Below, in pieces: positions 26,492 to 36,188 of a stretch of DNA of 64,000 bases. The position numbers were made by a program, and so were the translations under genes. Within the stretch, counting starts at the first letter, position 1. Every line of letters begins with the position of its first letter. This stretch comes from 66-474 sp040388785 (GTDB lineage: Bacteria; Pseudomonadota; Gammaproteobacteria; Xanthomonadales; Rhodanobacteraceae): the NCBI GenBank assembly GCA_040388785.1, contig JAZKBD010000022.1, positions 6,626-70,625 of the forward strand, given 5' to 3'. The notes under the pieces were generated by a model, which was not told where the DNA came from, did no database searches, and worked only from the letters and a program-made list of their open reading frames with translations.

Positions 26492-29074
26492 ATGCGCAAA
26501 CTGCTCGTCACATCGCTGGCCATCGCCATTGCCGCAGCTTTCGTGGGCACGCGGGCGTGGGCCGATTCCAGCGACAGCGCGCGCGTGGGTGACATCCAGT
26601 ACGGCAATGCGCTCGATCCCAGCGGCTGGGCGCCGCTTGCGTGGCCCGATCCGCGCGGGTTCTCGTGGCTGCACGCAGGCATGATGCGCACGCCCAGCGG
26701 CGTGCTGTATCCGTATCCGCCGCAGAGCGACGACAAGGGCTCACCGCTTTACAAGGACAGCGACTGGGTCTACTCGGGTTTCCTGCAACTGGGTTACATC
26801 CATCAGGGCGGCGACACCGGGGCCGAATTCTTCCGCCAGTACGCCGGCTGGGAGGATGGCATTGCGCTCGGCCTGTTCGCGCTGCACGCCGACAATCCGA
26901 AGACCGGGCAGTACGTCGAATTTCGCGGCAGCCGACTGAGCGGCGACGACCAGTATTACCGGCTGCGCGCCGGACAGTACGGCAGCTACAAGATCGAAGC
27001 GTTCTACCGCGACATCCCGCACGACGTCACCACCAACGCTTATCCGCTGTGGAACGGCATCGGCAGCACCAACCTGACGCTGCCCGCACCGCTGGTGCCC
27101 GGCGGCAGCACGCCCGCCGAGGTCGCCGCAGTTGCGAACGCGCGCCCGCGGCAAACGATCGGCCTCACGCGCAGGCGTGAGGGCCTCAGCTTCGAAGACA
27201 ACTTCTATCGCGACTGGACCGGCTACGTCTCGATCGTCAACGAGAAGCGCACGGGCGATCGGTTGTGGGGCGGCCCGATGTATCTGAACTACATCCTCCA
27301 GGACAACGGTGGTGCACTGGAAACGGTGCGTCCCATCGACTTCACCACCACCGATGTCAGCATGGGCTTGCGCGACGTCGGCACGGTCTGGCAATTCCAG
27401 TTGAACTACACCGGCTCGTTCTTCCGCAACCACAAGGACGAGCTGGACTACCAGAGCCCGTTCGCGCTGACCAACGTGGTCGGCGTGCCGCAAGTCGCGA
27501 ACATTTACCAGGGACAGTTTTCACTCGAACCCGACAACGACTACCACAACCTGCGCGCGGAACTATCGCGCAGCCTGAAATGGAATGGCCAGTTCTCGCT
27601 GGCTGCGGCGTGGGGCACCATGCGCCAGAACGATCCCCTGCTGCCGCCGGTCACCTGTACGGGCACCGGCGGCATTTTCATTTCGCCATCGGCGGATTAC
27701 ACCTTCAACTGCGCCGACTGGAACACCTCGGCGGCGTTGTCGCAGCAGACCGCGAACGCGCGGATCGACACCGGCATGCTGGATGCAAAGATCACGCTGC
27801 ATCCTTCCCCGAAACTCGGTTGGCACGCGGGCCTGCGCTGGTATCGCGAAGACAACAAGACCAACTATCTCGCCTTCAATCCGTTGACCGGGCAGTACGG
27901 CTACATCGCGGAGAACGGCTCGCAGGGCAGCATCATCCCCGGCCAGATCGGCATCTTCGATCCACGCAATCCGCTGTACGCGTCGTACGTCACCCAGGTG
28001 CGCGCGATCCCGTTCGGCTACACCGATGCCGTGTTCGACACCGGCATCGACTGGCGCGTCAGCGAGAACAACACTTTCAACGTGACCTACAGCTTCGATC
28101 GCGACCAGCCGAAATACCGCGAACGCAAGCTGGTGAACGAGCAACGCATCAAGCTGTCGTGGGTGGACCGCGCGCTGGGCAAGGGCACGTTGCGTCTCGA
28201 CTACGAATTCGCGTATCGCAACGGCGGCCCTTACAACTACGATCCCTATGCGCCGTTCTATTCGATAGCCCTGCCCGGCTTCGTGACGCCGCCGCTCGGC
28301 AACGTCGCGTTCACCACCGACGCGATGCGCAAGTACGACCTGGGCAACCGCATCGAACACAAGCTGCACGCGACGCTGATCTACCCGATCGGTGACACCG
28401 CCACGATCTCGGCCATCGCGTACGCGACGCGCGACGACTACAGCGCCGCGATCGGCCGGCAGGCCACGCGCAACCGCGGTTTCGACTTGTCGTGGGACTG
28501 GCAACCCTCGCCGCTGACCAGCATGAGCGCCAACCTCGGATGCGCCGATTCAAGCCTGGATTTCTCGAACGTCGCCGATAACGAGGACGCCACCGGCGCA
28601 CCGGGCCGCGATGATCCGTCATTGGGTGGCCCGTTGTTCCCTCTCGCGAATCAATGGCAGAGCCTCGACCATGAGCGCGATTACAACGCCGGGCTCACTC
28701 TCCGCCACGATTTCGGGCGCGTGCGCGCCGACTTCAGTTATACCTACACCTACGCGCTCGGCAGGATCGACTACCTGTTCGCCTCGCCCGGCGCGCTGCC
28801 CATTACCCAGCAGCCGTTTGTCGATGGCGTCGGCAATGCCTTCCCGGATAACCACTATCACATCAATACGCTGCAGCTCGGCTTCGACATTGCCTTCTCG
28901 CGGATGATCGGGATGCGGGTGTTCGACCTATTCGAGACCGGCAGCTTCGCCGATTGGCATTACGCCGGGCTGCAGGACAACCTGGTGATCGACCACAGGA
29001 TCTACACCGACCTCGGGCCGCAGCCGCATTACAGCGCCAACCTGATCGGCGTGATGCTCAACGTGAAACTGTGA
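26492..29074 (+). CDS. MtrB/PioB family outer-membrane porin of the cytochrome conduit
   Basis: 860 residues, the expected size for MtrB/PioB. It has a signal peptide (MRKLLVTSLAIAIAAAF...RAWA) and a long run of amphipathic beta strands with aromatic girdles. It ends NLIGVMLNVKL, an acceptable but not typical Phe-ending barrel terminus. The CXXC near the N-terminus of Shewanella MtrB is absent; the only cysteines I see are mid-chain (VTCTGTG and FNCADW). It would surround the decaheme cytochrome encoded just upstream to form an electron channel in the outer membrane. The same operon continues with a diheme cytochrome. Confidence 0.88.
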   Translation: MRKLLVTSLAIAIAAAFVGTRAWADSSDSARVGDIQYGNALDPSGWAPLAWPDPRGFSWLHAGMMRTPSGVLYPYPPQSDDKGSPLYKDSDWVYSGFLQLGYIHQGGDTGAEFFRQYAGWEDGIALGLFALHADNPKTGQYVEFRGSRLSGDDQYYRLRAGQYGSYKIEAFYRDIPHDVTTNAYPLWNGIGSTNLTLPAPLVPGGSTPAEVAAVANARPRQTIGLTRRREGLSFEDNFYRDWTGYVSIVNEKRTGDRLWGGPMYLNYILQDNGGALETVRPIDFTTTDVSMGLRDVGTVWQFQLNYTGSFFRNHKDELDYQSPFALTNVVGVPQVANIYQGQFSLEPDNDYHNLRAELSRSLKWNGQFSLAAAWGTMRQNDPLLPPVTCTGTGGIFISPSADYTFNCADWNTSAALSQQTANARIDTGMLDAKITLHPSPKLGWHAGLRWYREDNKTNYLAFNPLTGQYGYIAENGSQGSIIPGQIGIFDPRNPLYASYVTQVRAIPFGYTDAVFDTGIDWRVSENNTFNVTYSFDRDQPKYRERKLVNEQRIKLSWVDRALGKGTLRLDYEFAYRNGGPYNYDPYAPFYSIALPGFVTPPLGNVAFTTDAMRKYDLGNRIEHKLHATLIYPIGDTATISAIAYATRDDYSAAIGRQATRNRGFDLSWDWQPSPLTSMSANLGCADSSLDFSNVADNEDATGAPGRDDPSLGGPLFPLANQWQSLDHERDYNAGLTLRHDFGRVRADFSYTYTYALGRIDYLFASPGALPITQQPFVDGVGNAFPDNHYHINTLQLGFDIAFSRMIGMRVFDLFETGSFADWHYAGLQDNLVIDHRIYTDLGPQPHYSANLIGVMLNVKL

Positions 29075-29084
29075 GGATGTCACC

Positions 29085-29801
29085 GTGACCTTCACGACAC
29101 GCGTCGCACTCGTTGCCTCGATCGCATTGCCGGCGATGGCCATCGGCGTGGCACTGGCCGCGATGCCGCGCTTCGACGATCTGCGCAAGCAGGCGCCGAT
29201 ACGCGGCGATGCCGCGGCGGGCGCGGGCAAGGCCGCCCTCTGCGCGGCTTGCCACGGCAGCGACGGCATTGCAGTCGCACCGACATTTCCGAATCTTGCA
29301 GGACAATCGGCAACCTACCTGTACGTGCAGTTGCGCGCGTTCAAGGATGGTGCACGCGACAACGCCGTGATGCAGCCGCTCGCAAAGACGCTGACGGATC
29401 AGGACATGCGCAACCTTGCCGCGCATTTCGCTTCGCTGCCGGGCAAGTCCGCGCCACAGAAGGCACATGAAGCTTCACGTGGTGCCATCGTGTTCCACGA
29501 CGGCGACGCCGCGAAAGGCGTGCCGCCCTGCCAGGGCTGCCACGGCGTCGACGGCAGGGGGCCGCATCCCGACCCCACCAGCACGGCGCCGCAACCGGCG
29601 TGGTCGACGTTCCCTCGCCTTGCCGGCCAGAACGCCCCGTATGTGCTGGAACAGTTGCAGGTCTACCACGATGGCACGCGCGTCGGCGCCAGCAACGACA
29701 AGGTGATGCAGGGCGTCGCACGCAATCTCAGCGCCGCCGACATGCATGCACTCGCCGATTACGTGTCGGGCTTGATGGGATCGGATTGTCCCTGTAAGTA
29801 A
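29085..29801 (+). CDS. Diheme cytochrome c (c4-like), secreted
   Basis: 238 residues from GTG 29085. A hydrophobic N-terminal segment (ALVASIALPAMAIGVALAAM) acts as signal peptide or anchor. Two cytochrome c domains carry CAACH (C53-x2-C56-H57) and CQGCH (C149-x2-C152-H153), each followed by a FPRLAGQ- or FPNLAGQ-type segment and a later Met axial ligand candidate (AVMQPLA and KVMQGVA). This is the two-domain layout of cytochrome c4. It would carry electrons between the conduit and inner-membrane oxidases. Ends the operon that starts at 20874; a 187-base gap then precedes copL. Confidence 0.85.
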   Translation: MTFTTRVALVASIALPAMAIGVALAAMPRFDDLRKQAPIRGDAAAGAGKAALCAACHGSDGIAVAPTFPNLAGQSATYLYVQLRAFKDGARDNAVMQPLAKTLTDQDMRNLAAHFASLPGKSAPQKAHEASRGAIVFHDGDAAKGVPPCQGCHGVDGRGPHPDPTSTAPQPAWSTFPRLAGQNAPYVLEQLQVYHDGTRVGASNDKVMQGVARNLSAADMHALADYVSGLMGSDCPCK

Positions 29802-29988
29802 CTCGCCCGCCAACGTTCGTGGAACCGAGATGCATCGCCGTATCCCATCCGCATTGAGCTTGGGTGAGTGGTCGCACCGTGCGCGCCTGCAGTTTGTAGA
29901 TTTGTAGCTTCGGGCGTTCGGCGTGGACACCGCGCACGGACTTGACTCCAGCGTTGCGGAGCCGTGGCGAGCAGGGTATGTTCCGTCC

Positions 29989-30396
29989 ATGCTCCTGTCC
30001 CTGCACCGCTGCCGGCGCTCGCGTGGTCTCCGGATCATGGCTGCCTTGGCGTGCCTGATGCTGGTGCTGACCTCGGCGCCGGTCATGGCGTCAGGCGAGG
30101 TGATGCCGCTGGCCATGATGGGGCAGACGATGGCATCGCATGCATCCGGCCCGGATGCTGATGGCATGTCGATGGTGCACGCAGCAATGCGACACGGCCA
30201 TGCGCCCTCGACGCCGATGGGTCACGGCGATTGCTGCCGCGGTAGCTGCCATTGCCTGTCGGCATGCAACGCGGCCCTCGCGGTACCTCGGCTCGTCGCT
30301 GTCGAGACATTCGCGCGCGCGTCGTTGCCCACCACCGCGACCGTCGATACGGTACGGGCACCCATGACACCGCCGTTGCGACCACCCATCGCCTGA
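29989..30396 (+). CDS. copL: CopL-like metal-binding protein
   Basis: 135 residues from ATG 29989 (MLLSLHRCRRSRGLRIMAAL). A hydrophobic segment (LACLMLVLTSAPVMA) is followed by a His/Met-rich stretch and MGHGDCCRGSCHCLSACNAA. This matches the small CopL protein that precedes copA and copB in Xanthomonas, where it is needed for copper-induced expression of the operon. The Cys/His block could bind copper. The frame is open further upstream to 29923 but with no family character. The first gene of the copper cluster; the copA ATG lies 113 bases after its stop. Confidence 0.65.
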   Translation: MLLSLHRCRRSRGLRIMAALACLMLVLTSAPVMASGEVMPLAMMGQTMASHASGPDADGMSMVHAAMRHGHAPSTPMGHGDCCRGSCHCLSACNAALAVPRLVAVETFARASLPTTATVDTVRAPMTPPLRPPIA

Positions 30397-30509
30397 CTCC
30401 CGATCGCGGCGCCTGCGCCGCAATGAAGGTTCGCTCTGCAAGCCGCTGCGCTTGCCGTGAACGTATGCCAGATCGCAACCGGCGCCAACGCGCCGTTCGG
30501 GAGTTCACC

Positions 30510-32307
30510 ATGAAAGATCGTCATTCCGGCAATTCGTTGTCGTGGCCGGGCCTTTCGCGTCGCCGTTTTGTGCAGGGCGTGGCGCTGGGCGGTGCAGCTG
30601 CCGCCCTGGGCGGGTGGAGCGACCCGTTGTGGGCGCAGACCAGCACTGCGCCACAGGACGTGCTCACCGGCACCGAGTTCAACCTGGAAATCGCGTCCAC
30701 GCCGGTCAACTTCACCGGCCACCCGGCCATCGCGCACACCGTCAACGGTCAGTTGCCCGGGCCGATCCTGCGCTGGCGTGAAGGTACCACGGTCACGCTG
30801 CGCGTCACCAACCGATTGCCGGTGCAAAGCTCGATCCACTGGCACGGCATCGTCGTGCCGGCGGACATGGACGGCGTGCCGGGCATCAGTTTCCCTGGCA
30901 TCGCGCCGGGTGAGACTTTCGTCTACCGCTTTCCGGTCAAGCAAAGCGGCACCTACTGGTACCACTCGCATTCGCATTTCCAGGAACAGAACGGCCCCTT
31001 CGGGCCGCTGGTAATCGAACCGACCGGCCCCGAGCGCAACCCGACCGAGCGCGACTACGTGGTGATGCTGAATGACTGGACCGATCTCGATCCGGCGCGC
31101 ATCTTCGCGATCCTCAAAAAGCAGAGCGACTATTTCAACTTCAACGAACTCACGCTACCGGATTTCCTGCGCGACACCTCCATGCTGGGCTTGCGCGGCG
31201 CGCTCGAAGTCCGCGCGATGTGGAACCGTATGCGCATGAGCCCGCGCGATGCAATCGACGTCAGCGGCTTCACCTACACCTACCTGATGAACGGCGCCAC
31301 GCCTACCGGCAACTGGACGGGCCCGTTCAAGCCGGGCGAGCGCGTGCGCCTGCGCTTCATCAACGGATCCGCCAACAGCTACTTCGACGTGCGGATTCCC
31401 GGGCTGAAGATGCGGGTGATCTCTGCCGACGGCCAAGACGTGCACCCGGTGGACGTGGACGAGTTCCGGATCGCGGTCGCCGAGACCTACGACGTAATCG
31501 TGCAACCGCAGGAAGATCGCGCCTACACGATCTTCGCACAGTCGATCGACCGCAGCGGCTACGCGCGCGGCACGCTGGCGCCGCGGCCCGGCATGGAGGC
31601 CGAGGTGCCGATCATGGATGCGGTGCCGACGCTCACGATGGTGGACATGATGGGCGCGATGGCGCAGGGACATGGCATGTCCGGCATGCAAGGCATGTCG
31701 AACATGCAAGGCATGGATCACGCTTCTATGGCCGGCAGGGACATGTCGTCTATGCAAGGCAAACAGCACGGTGCCATGCCGGGAATGGACATGTCGGGCA
31801 GCCTCGATCACGGCATGAAGAAAGCGCATCACGCCCGCACCGAATACGGCAACCCCGGCGTGGACATGCACGTGGACTGGCCGCGCACCGATCTCGACGA
31901 CCCGGGCGTCGGCCTGCGCGACAACGGCCGCCGAGTGCTGACCTATGCCGACCTGCATTCTGTGGACGGTCCATTCGATCGGCGTGAGCCTGATCGCGAG
32001 ATCGAACTGCACCTGACCGGCAACATGTCGCACTTCGTGTGGTCGTTCGATGGCGTGGTCTTCTCCGACGCCCAACCGGTCCATTTCAAGTACAACGAGC
32101 GACTGCGGATCGTGCTGGTCAACGACACGATGATGAACCACCCGATCCATCTGCACGGGATCTTCAGCGAAGCACACCATCAACGTTCAGCCGGCGCAGC
32201 GGGTGACCTATGCCGTCACCGCCGACAACCCCGGACGCTGGGCCTACCACTGCCATCTGCTCTACCACATGGAAGCGGGCATGTTCCGCGAGGTGGTGAC
32301 GGCATGA
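30510..32307 (+). pseudogene. copA: copA, copper-resistance multicopper oxidase, reading frame broken near the C-terminus
   Basis: The first 554 codons or so are intact: a twin-arginine signal (SRRRFVQGVALGGAAAALGG), copper ligands in SIHWHGIVVP and WYHSHSHF, and a long Met/His block (GMSGMQGMSNMQGMDH and similar). Near 32170 the frame is lost just after NHPIHLHGIFSE. The missing end is present one frame over: HTINVQPAQRVTYAVTADNP, then AYHCHLLYHMEAGMFREVVTA and a TGA at 32305-32307, which overlaps the copB ATG in the normal ATGA fashion. Known CopA proteins have a dozen residues between these pieces, so a deletion of 3n+2 bases is likely. This could be real decay or an assembly error. Without the repair the oxidase loses its C-terminal copper ligands. 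Confidence 0.85.
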
Positions 32308-33512
32308 ACACCCATTTCCCTCCGTACGCAAAACCACTGCGCATCGCGGCAATCGGTCTGGGCTTGATGCTGGCGCAACCGGCGTTGGCACAGCGGGACG
32401 ACATGCAAGGCATGCAGATGCCGCCACCTGCGGCATCCTCCTCGGCACCCGCACCGGCTTCGTCATCCACGCAATCCGCGCAGGGCATGGACATGTCCTC
32501 GAAGCCGACCATGCAGATGCCCGCGCATCCGGCCAATGCGAAGCAGCACCAGCACGCCGCCGCGCCTGCTTCGGCAAGTTCCACGCACGCGATGAACGGG
32601 ATGGACATGTATTCAATGCAAGGCGCGCACGGCGGCCACCGAATGCCCATGCCGCCATCAAAACCGGTTGAACTTCAGCATCTGGATTTCGGCAACATGA
32701 TTGGCACGCGGCCCAAACCCGGCGGGCTGGCCGAGGGCTCGCATGGCATGCAAATGCATGCCATGCAGAACATGGACATGTCCTCAATGCAGGGCGGCAA
32801 GGCGCCGCCGGATGCGCGCAGCCCCGACTACTCTGACGGTTATCGCTACACCGACATGCCCGGCATGGCGATGTCCGATCACTCCAGGCAAGGCATGCTG
32901 CTGATCGACCAGCTCGAAGTCGCGCACGACAACAACGGCAACAACGCCGTGTTCGTCGATGGCCAATCCTGGTACGGCGAGGATTTCAACAAGCTGTGGG
33001 TGAAAGCCGAGGGCGAATACGCGAAGGGCAAGCTCGAAGAACTGCGTACCGAGGCGCTGTGGAGCCACGCAGTCAGCAGCTATTGGAATACGCAACTTGG
33101 GGTACGTGAAGACTGGGGTGCAGGCCCGAACCGCACCTGGGCCGCGTTCGGCGTGCAGGGTCTCGCGCCGTACTGGTTCGACACGGAAGCCACGTTGTAT
33201 GTAGGCCAGAACGAGCGCACTGCAGCCCGGTTCCAGTTCGAATACGAGGAACTGATCACCCAGCGTTTGGTGCTGCAGCCGAAATTCGAGGTGAACCTGT
33301 ACGGCAAGAATGATCCGCAGCGCGGCACCGGATCAGGATTGTCCGACGCCGAACTGGGCTTGCGCCTGCGGTACGAATTCCGTCGCGAATTTGCGCCCTA
33401 CATCGGGGTGGTCTGGCGGCAGCGTTTCGGCCGCACCGCTGACTTTGCCCGTGCACTGGGCAAACCCGCCAGCGATCTGCAATTTGTCGCCGGCCTCCAT
33501 TTCTGGTTCTGA
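32304..33512 (+). CDS. copB: Copper resistance protein CopB
   Basis: 402 residues from ATG 32304, overlapping the original copA stop. A signal peptide (IAAIGLGLMLAQPALAQ) is followed by 130 residues rich in Met, His and Ser with repeats of the GMDMSS/GMQMP type, then a CopB outer-membrane domain from about residue 180 (MLLIDQLEVAHDNNGNNAV, GQSWYGEDFNKLWVKAEGEY, ending FVAGLHFWF). The barrel has the expected C-terminal Phe. CopB works with CopA in periplasmic copper sequestration and outer-membrane traffic. Because the copA frame is broken, the same frame reads straight from copA into copB, which mimics a fusion. Confidence 0.9.
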   Translation: MNTHFPPYAKPLRIAAIGLGLMLAQPALAQRDDMQGMQMPPPAASSSAPAPASSSTQSAQGMDMSSKPTMQMPAHPANAKQHQHAAAPASASSTHAMNGMDMYSMQGAHGGHRMPMPPSKPVELQHLDFGNMIGTRPKPGGLAEGSHGMQMHAMQNMDMSSMQGGKAPPDARSPDYSDGYRYTDMPGMAMSDHSRQGMLLIDQLEVAHDNNGNNAVFVDGQSWYGEDFNKLWVKAEGEYAKGKLEELRTEALWSHAVSSYWNTQLGVREDWGAGPNRTWAAFGVQGLAPYWFDTEATLYVGQNERTAARFQFEYEELITQRLVLQPKFEVNLYGKNDPQRGTGSGLSDAELGLRLRYEFRREFAPYIGVVWRQRFGRTADFARALGKPASDLQFVAGLHFWF

Positions 33513-33527
33513 AGGGGGGAACGCTAC

Positions 33528-34160
33528 ATGAAAAGGACCACCGAGTACCTCATCGTCATTGTCGTCTTGTTGGTGGTGATCGCGATCGGCGCTGTCGCAT
33601 GGGCCTGGTCGGGCCTCTACAACATCGGCGCCGACGATCATCACTGGAAAGTCTCCTATAACGCGCTGCAAACGGTGCGCGACCGCTCCATCCATGTACG
33701 CTCGAAAAACATCAAGGTTCCGAATCTGGACGACCCGCAACTGATCCTGAAAGGCGCCGGCCAATATGCCGCGATGTGCACGGGCTGCCACCTGCGGCCG
33801 GGCAAGGAAGATTCGGAATTGCGCAAGGGCATGTATCCGCAGCCGCCCAACCTTTCGAAGGTGCACGTGGATCCGCAAGATGCATTCTGGGTGATCAAGC
33901 ACGGCGTCAAGATGAGTGCGATGCCAGCATGGGGTCTCGATGGCAGCCATGACGACACAACCATCTGGAGCATGGTCGCATTCATCGAAAAGCTGCCGGG
34001 GATGACGCCTGCGCAGTACAAGGAAATCGTTGCCAAGGCGCCACCGGACGAAGACATGGATATGGATGAAACTGCCCCGAGCCCTCATTCACACGGTGAA
34101 ACGCAAACAGGCGGTTCGGCGCCGATGGGGGTGCCGACGTCCGCATCCAGCGCGCATTGA
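33528..34160 (+). CDS. Membrane-anchored monoheme cytochrome c
   Basis: 210 residues, 15 bases after copB. One membrane span at about 7-29 (IVIVVLLVVIAIGAVAWAW) is followed by a cytochrome c domain with C84-x2-C87-H88 (CTGCH) and a later KMSAMPAW segment that could supply the axial Met. The last 40 residues are acidic, His/Ser-rich and probably disordered. Such anchored cytochromes often follow copB in xanthomonad copper loci; a role in periplasmic electron transfer linked to the copper oxidase is likely but not proven. It ends tail-to-tail with the P-type ATPase, 14 bases away. Confidence 0.8.
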   Translation: MKRTTEYLIVIVVLLVVIAIGAVAWAWSGLYNIGADDHHWKVSYNALQTVRDRSIHVRSKNIKVPNLDDPQLILKGAGQYAAMCTGCHLRPGKEDSELRKGMYPQPPNLSKVHVDPQDAFWVIKHGVKMSAMPAWGLDGSHDDTTIWSMVAFIEKLPGMTPAQYKEIVAKAPPDEDMDMDETAPSPHSHGETQTGGSAPMGVPTSASSAH

Positions 34161-34174
34161 AAAAAACGATGTGG

Positions 34175-36169
34175 TCAGGCAAGTTCCTGCGCCGGCCGCG
34201 TGCGTCCGGCTTCAGACTTGCGGTCGGCAACCGGAAGCAGCCGCGCCGAGTTGAGGATGAAGATCATTTCCGAGGCAACATGGATGAACGCTGCCAGCAG
34301 TGGGTTGAGCAAGCCGACCGCCGCCAGAGCGATGCCCGTCAGGTCCACTGCCACGGTGCCGATGAAATTGGCCCAGATGATGCGCCGTGTGCGTCGCGCC
34401 AGTTGCAGCGTCTGCACGAACTTCGCGAGGTCGTTGCCGAGCAACACCACATCGGCGCTTTCCCTCGCCACGTCGGTGCCCGAGCCCATCGCCACACCCA
34501 CTTGCGCCTTCATCAGGGCGGGCGCGTCGTTGATGCCGTCACCCACCATCGCCACGACCGCCTTGCCGGCAGTCAGTTGCTCGACGTAAGCAAGTTTGGC
34601 GTCGGGCAACACGTCGGACACGACCGTACGAATGCCGAGCGCGTCGCCCACGGCATGGGCAACCTCATGCGTGTCGCCAGTCAGCAGGACCGTCCGTACG
34701 CCCATATCGTGCAAAGTCGCCAGCGCATCCCGGGCTTCCGCGCGCACGCTGTCGGCAACCAATGCCACGCCGGCCCAGCGGTCGCCATGGGCGAGCCAGA
34801 CCTTCGCCGCACCCGGGTGGCTTGTGATCAGCCCGTCAGGCAGAGCGATGCCATGCTCGCGGAGCAGTGTGGCATTGCCAACCAGAATTCGCTCGCCATC
34901 GACCACGGCGGAAATACCCAGCCCCGGAGCGTAGTGGAAGCTACTCGGCTCGACCGGCGCGATGCCGTGCGCGCGGGCGTAGCGAACCAGGGTTTTGCCC
35001 AGCGGATGCTCCGAGCGCAGTTCGGCCGAGGCGAACCAGCGCAACGCATTGTCGATGGCGATGCCCGGCGCGACGCTCACGGACTGCACCTCCGGCTGGC
35101 CGTAGGTGAGCGTGCCGGTCTTGTCCAGCACCACCGTGTCCACCCGACCCAGTTGTTCGAGATACAGGCCGCCCTTGATGATCGCGCCCAGTCGGGCGGC
35201 GCGGCCGATCGCGCCGAGAATGGCCAGTGGCGTGCCTGCCGCAATCCCGCACGCGCCGGCCACGATCACCACCGAGATGGTGGAGCGGATGTCGCGCGTC
35301 ATCAGGTAAGTCAGCACCGCCGCGGCCAGTGCGAAATACACCAGGTAGCCGGCCATGCGGTCAGCGAGGCGTTGCACGGGCGCGCGCGACCGTTCGGCTT
35401 GTTCCACCGCCTCGATGATCTTGCCGTAGCTGGTGTCACGGCCGATGCGCTCGGCGATGATTTCGAGCACGCCGGACTGGTTGATGGAGCCGGCATAAAC
35501 GCCGGTTCCGGCGATCTTTTCGACCGGCAGGGATTCGCCGGTGATGCGGGCCTGATCTACAAACGAGTGACCGTCGGCCACGCGGCCGTCCACCGGAATA
35601 CGGCCACCGGGATTCACCAGCACGAGGTCGCCGACGGCAAGCGCTTCGCGATTCACTTCATTGATCGTGCCGCCACGGCGCACCGAGACTTCGCACGGCA
35701 GAAAGTCCAGCAGTTCGCGAATGGCGCGCCGGCCGCGCGAAACCGTCATGCCTTCGAGCACTTCGGCCACCAGCACGAACAGGGTGATCACCAGCGCGGT
35801 GAAGAACTCCGAGATCGCCGCGGCGGCCGCGATGGCGATGGTCATCGACAGCTCCATCGTCATCCGGCGCGCCAGGATGTTGTCCAGTGCCTCCTTGTAG
35901 ATCGGCCAGCCGCCAATCAGAAGGCCAGCCATGCCGATCAGGCTGACCCGCGGCCAGGGTTCCCACCCGTGGAACCACACCGCGATCGCAGCCAGGGCTA
36001 CGGCGCCGATGCGCAAGGCCTCGACCACGCCAAATGCGTGTTCATGATCATGCGGATCGTGGCCGTGCGCACGACCGCTGGAGGCATGTGTCTGCGTCGA
36101 CACTCGGGTGGTGGCGCGCTCGTCGGATGAAAGCGACGGCCGCTTGCGATCGAGGGGAGAAGTTGGCAT
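34175..36169 (-). CDS. P1B-type heavy-metal ATPase with an atypical membrane motif
   Basis: 664 residues. The N-terminus is His-rich (AHGHDPHDHEHAFG), with no CxxC metal-binding domain. Core motifs are intact: ITGES at 209-213, DKTGT at 349-353 with the phosphorylated Asp, SEHPLG with the HP pair at 388-389, and GDGIND at 543-548. In the sixth span the usual CPC or SPC is replaced by GACGIAAGTP at 305-314: only the second Cys remains and the Pro is gone. That position helps set metal specificity, so the metal cannot be assumed to be copper. The gene follows an RcnR-type regulator by 19 bases on the same strand, pointing to nickel or cobalt efflux as one option. Confidence 0.85.
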   Translation of the reverse strand: MPTSPLDRKRPSLSSDERATTRVSTQTHASSGRAHGHDPHDHEHAFGVVEALRIGAVALAAIAVWFHGWEPWPRVSLIGMAGLLIGGWPIYKEALDNILARRMTMELSMTIAIAAAAAISEFFTALVITLFVLVAEVLEGMTVSRGRRAIRELLDFLPCEVSVRRGGTINEVNREALAVGDLVLVNPGGRIPVDGRVADGHSFVDQARITGESLPVEKIAGTGVYAGSINQSGVLEIIAERIGRDTSYGKIIEAVEQAERSRAPVQRLADRMAGYLVYFALAAAVLTYLMTRDIRSTISVVIVAGACGIAAGTPLAILGAIGRAARLGAIIKGGLYLEQLGRVDTVVLDKTGTLTYGQPEVQSVSVAPGIAIDNALRWFASAELRSEHPLGKTLVRYARAHGIAPVEPSSFHYAPGLGISAVVDGERILVGNATLLREHGIALPDGLITSHPGAAKVWLAHGDRWAGVALVADSVRAEARDALATLHDMGVRTVLLTGDTHEVAHAVGDALGIRTVVSDVLPDAKLAYVEQLTAGKAVVAMVGDGINDAPALMKAQVGVAMGSGTDVARESADVVLLGNDLAKFVQTLQLARRTRRIIWANFIGTVAVDLTGIALAAVGLLNPLLAAFIHVASEMIFILNSARLLPVADRKSEAGRTRPAQELA

Positions 36170-36188
36170 TACGGAAAGTTTTCGAGGA

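Noticed and set aside
31640..31800. Repeated Met-rich coding sequence in copA as a tandem DNA repeat or CRISPR-like array
   Set aside because: It encodes the known Met-rich copper-binding block; spacing is irregular and in frame.
30252..33512. A single long protein joining CopA and CopB
   Set aside because: The join follows a frameshift in copA; the original copA stop and the copB ATG still overlap in the normal way, so two genes are annotated.
34157..36130. A long plus-strand frame opposite the P-type ATPase
   Set aside because: It is His/Arg/Gln-rich antisense sequence with no family features, while the minus-strand ATPase has all core motifs.
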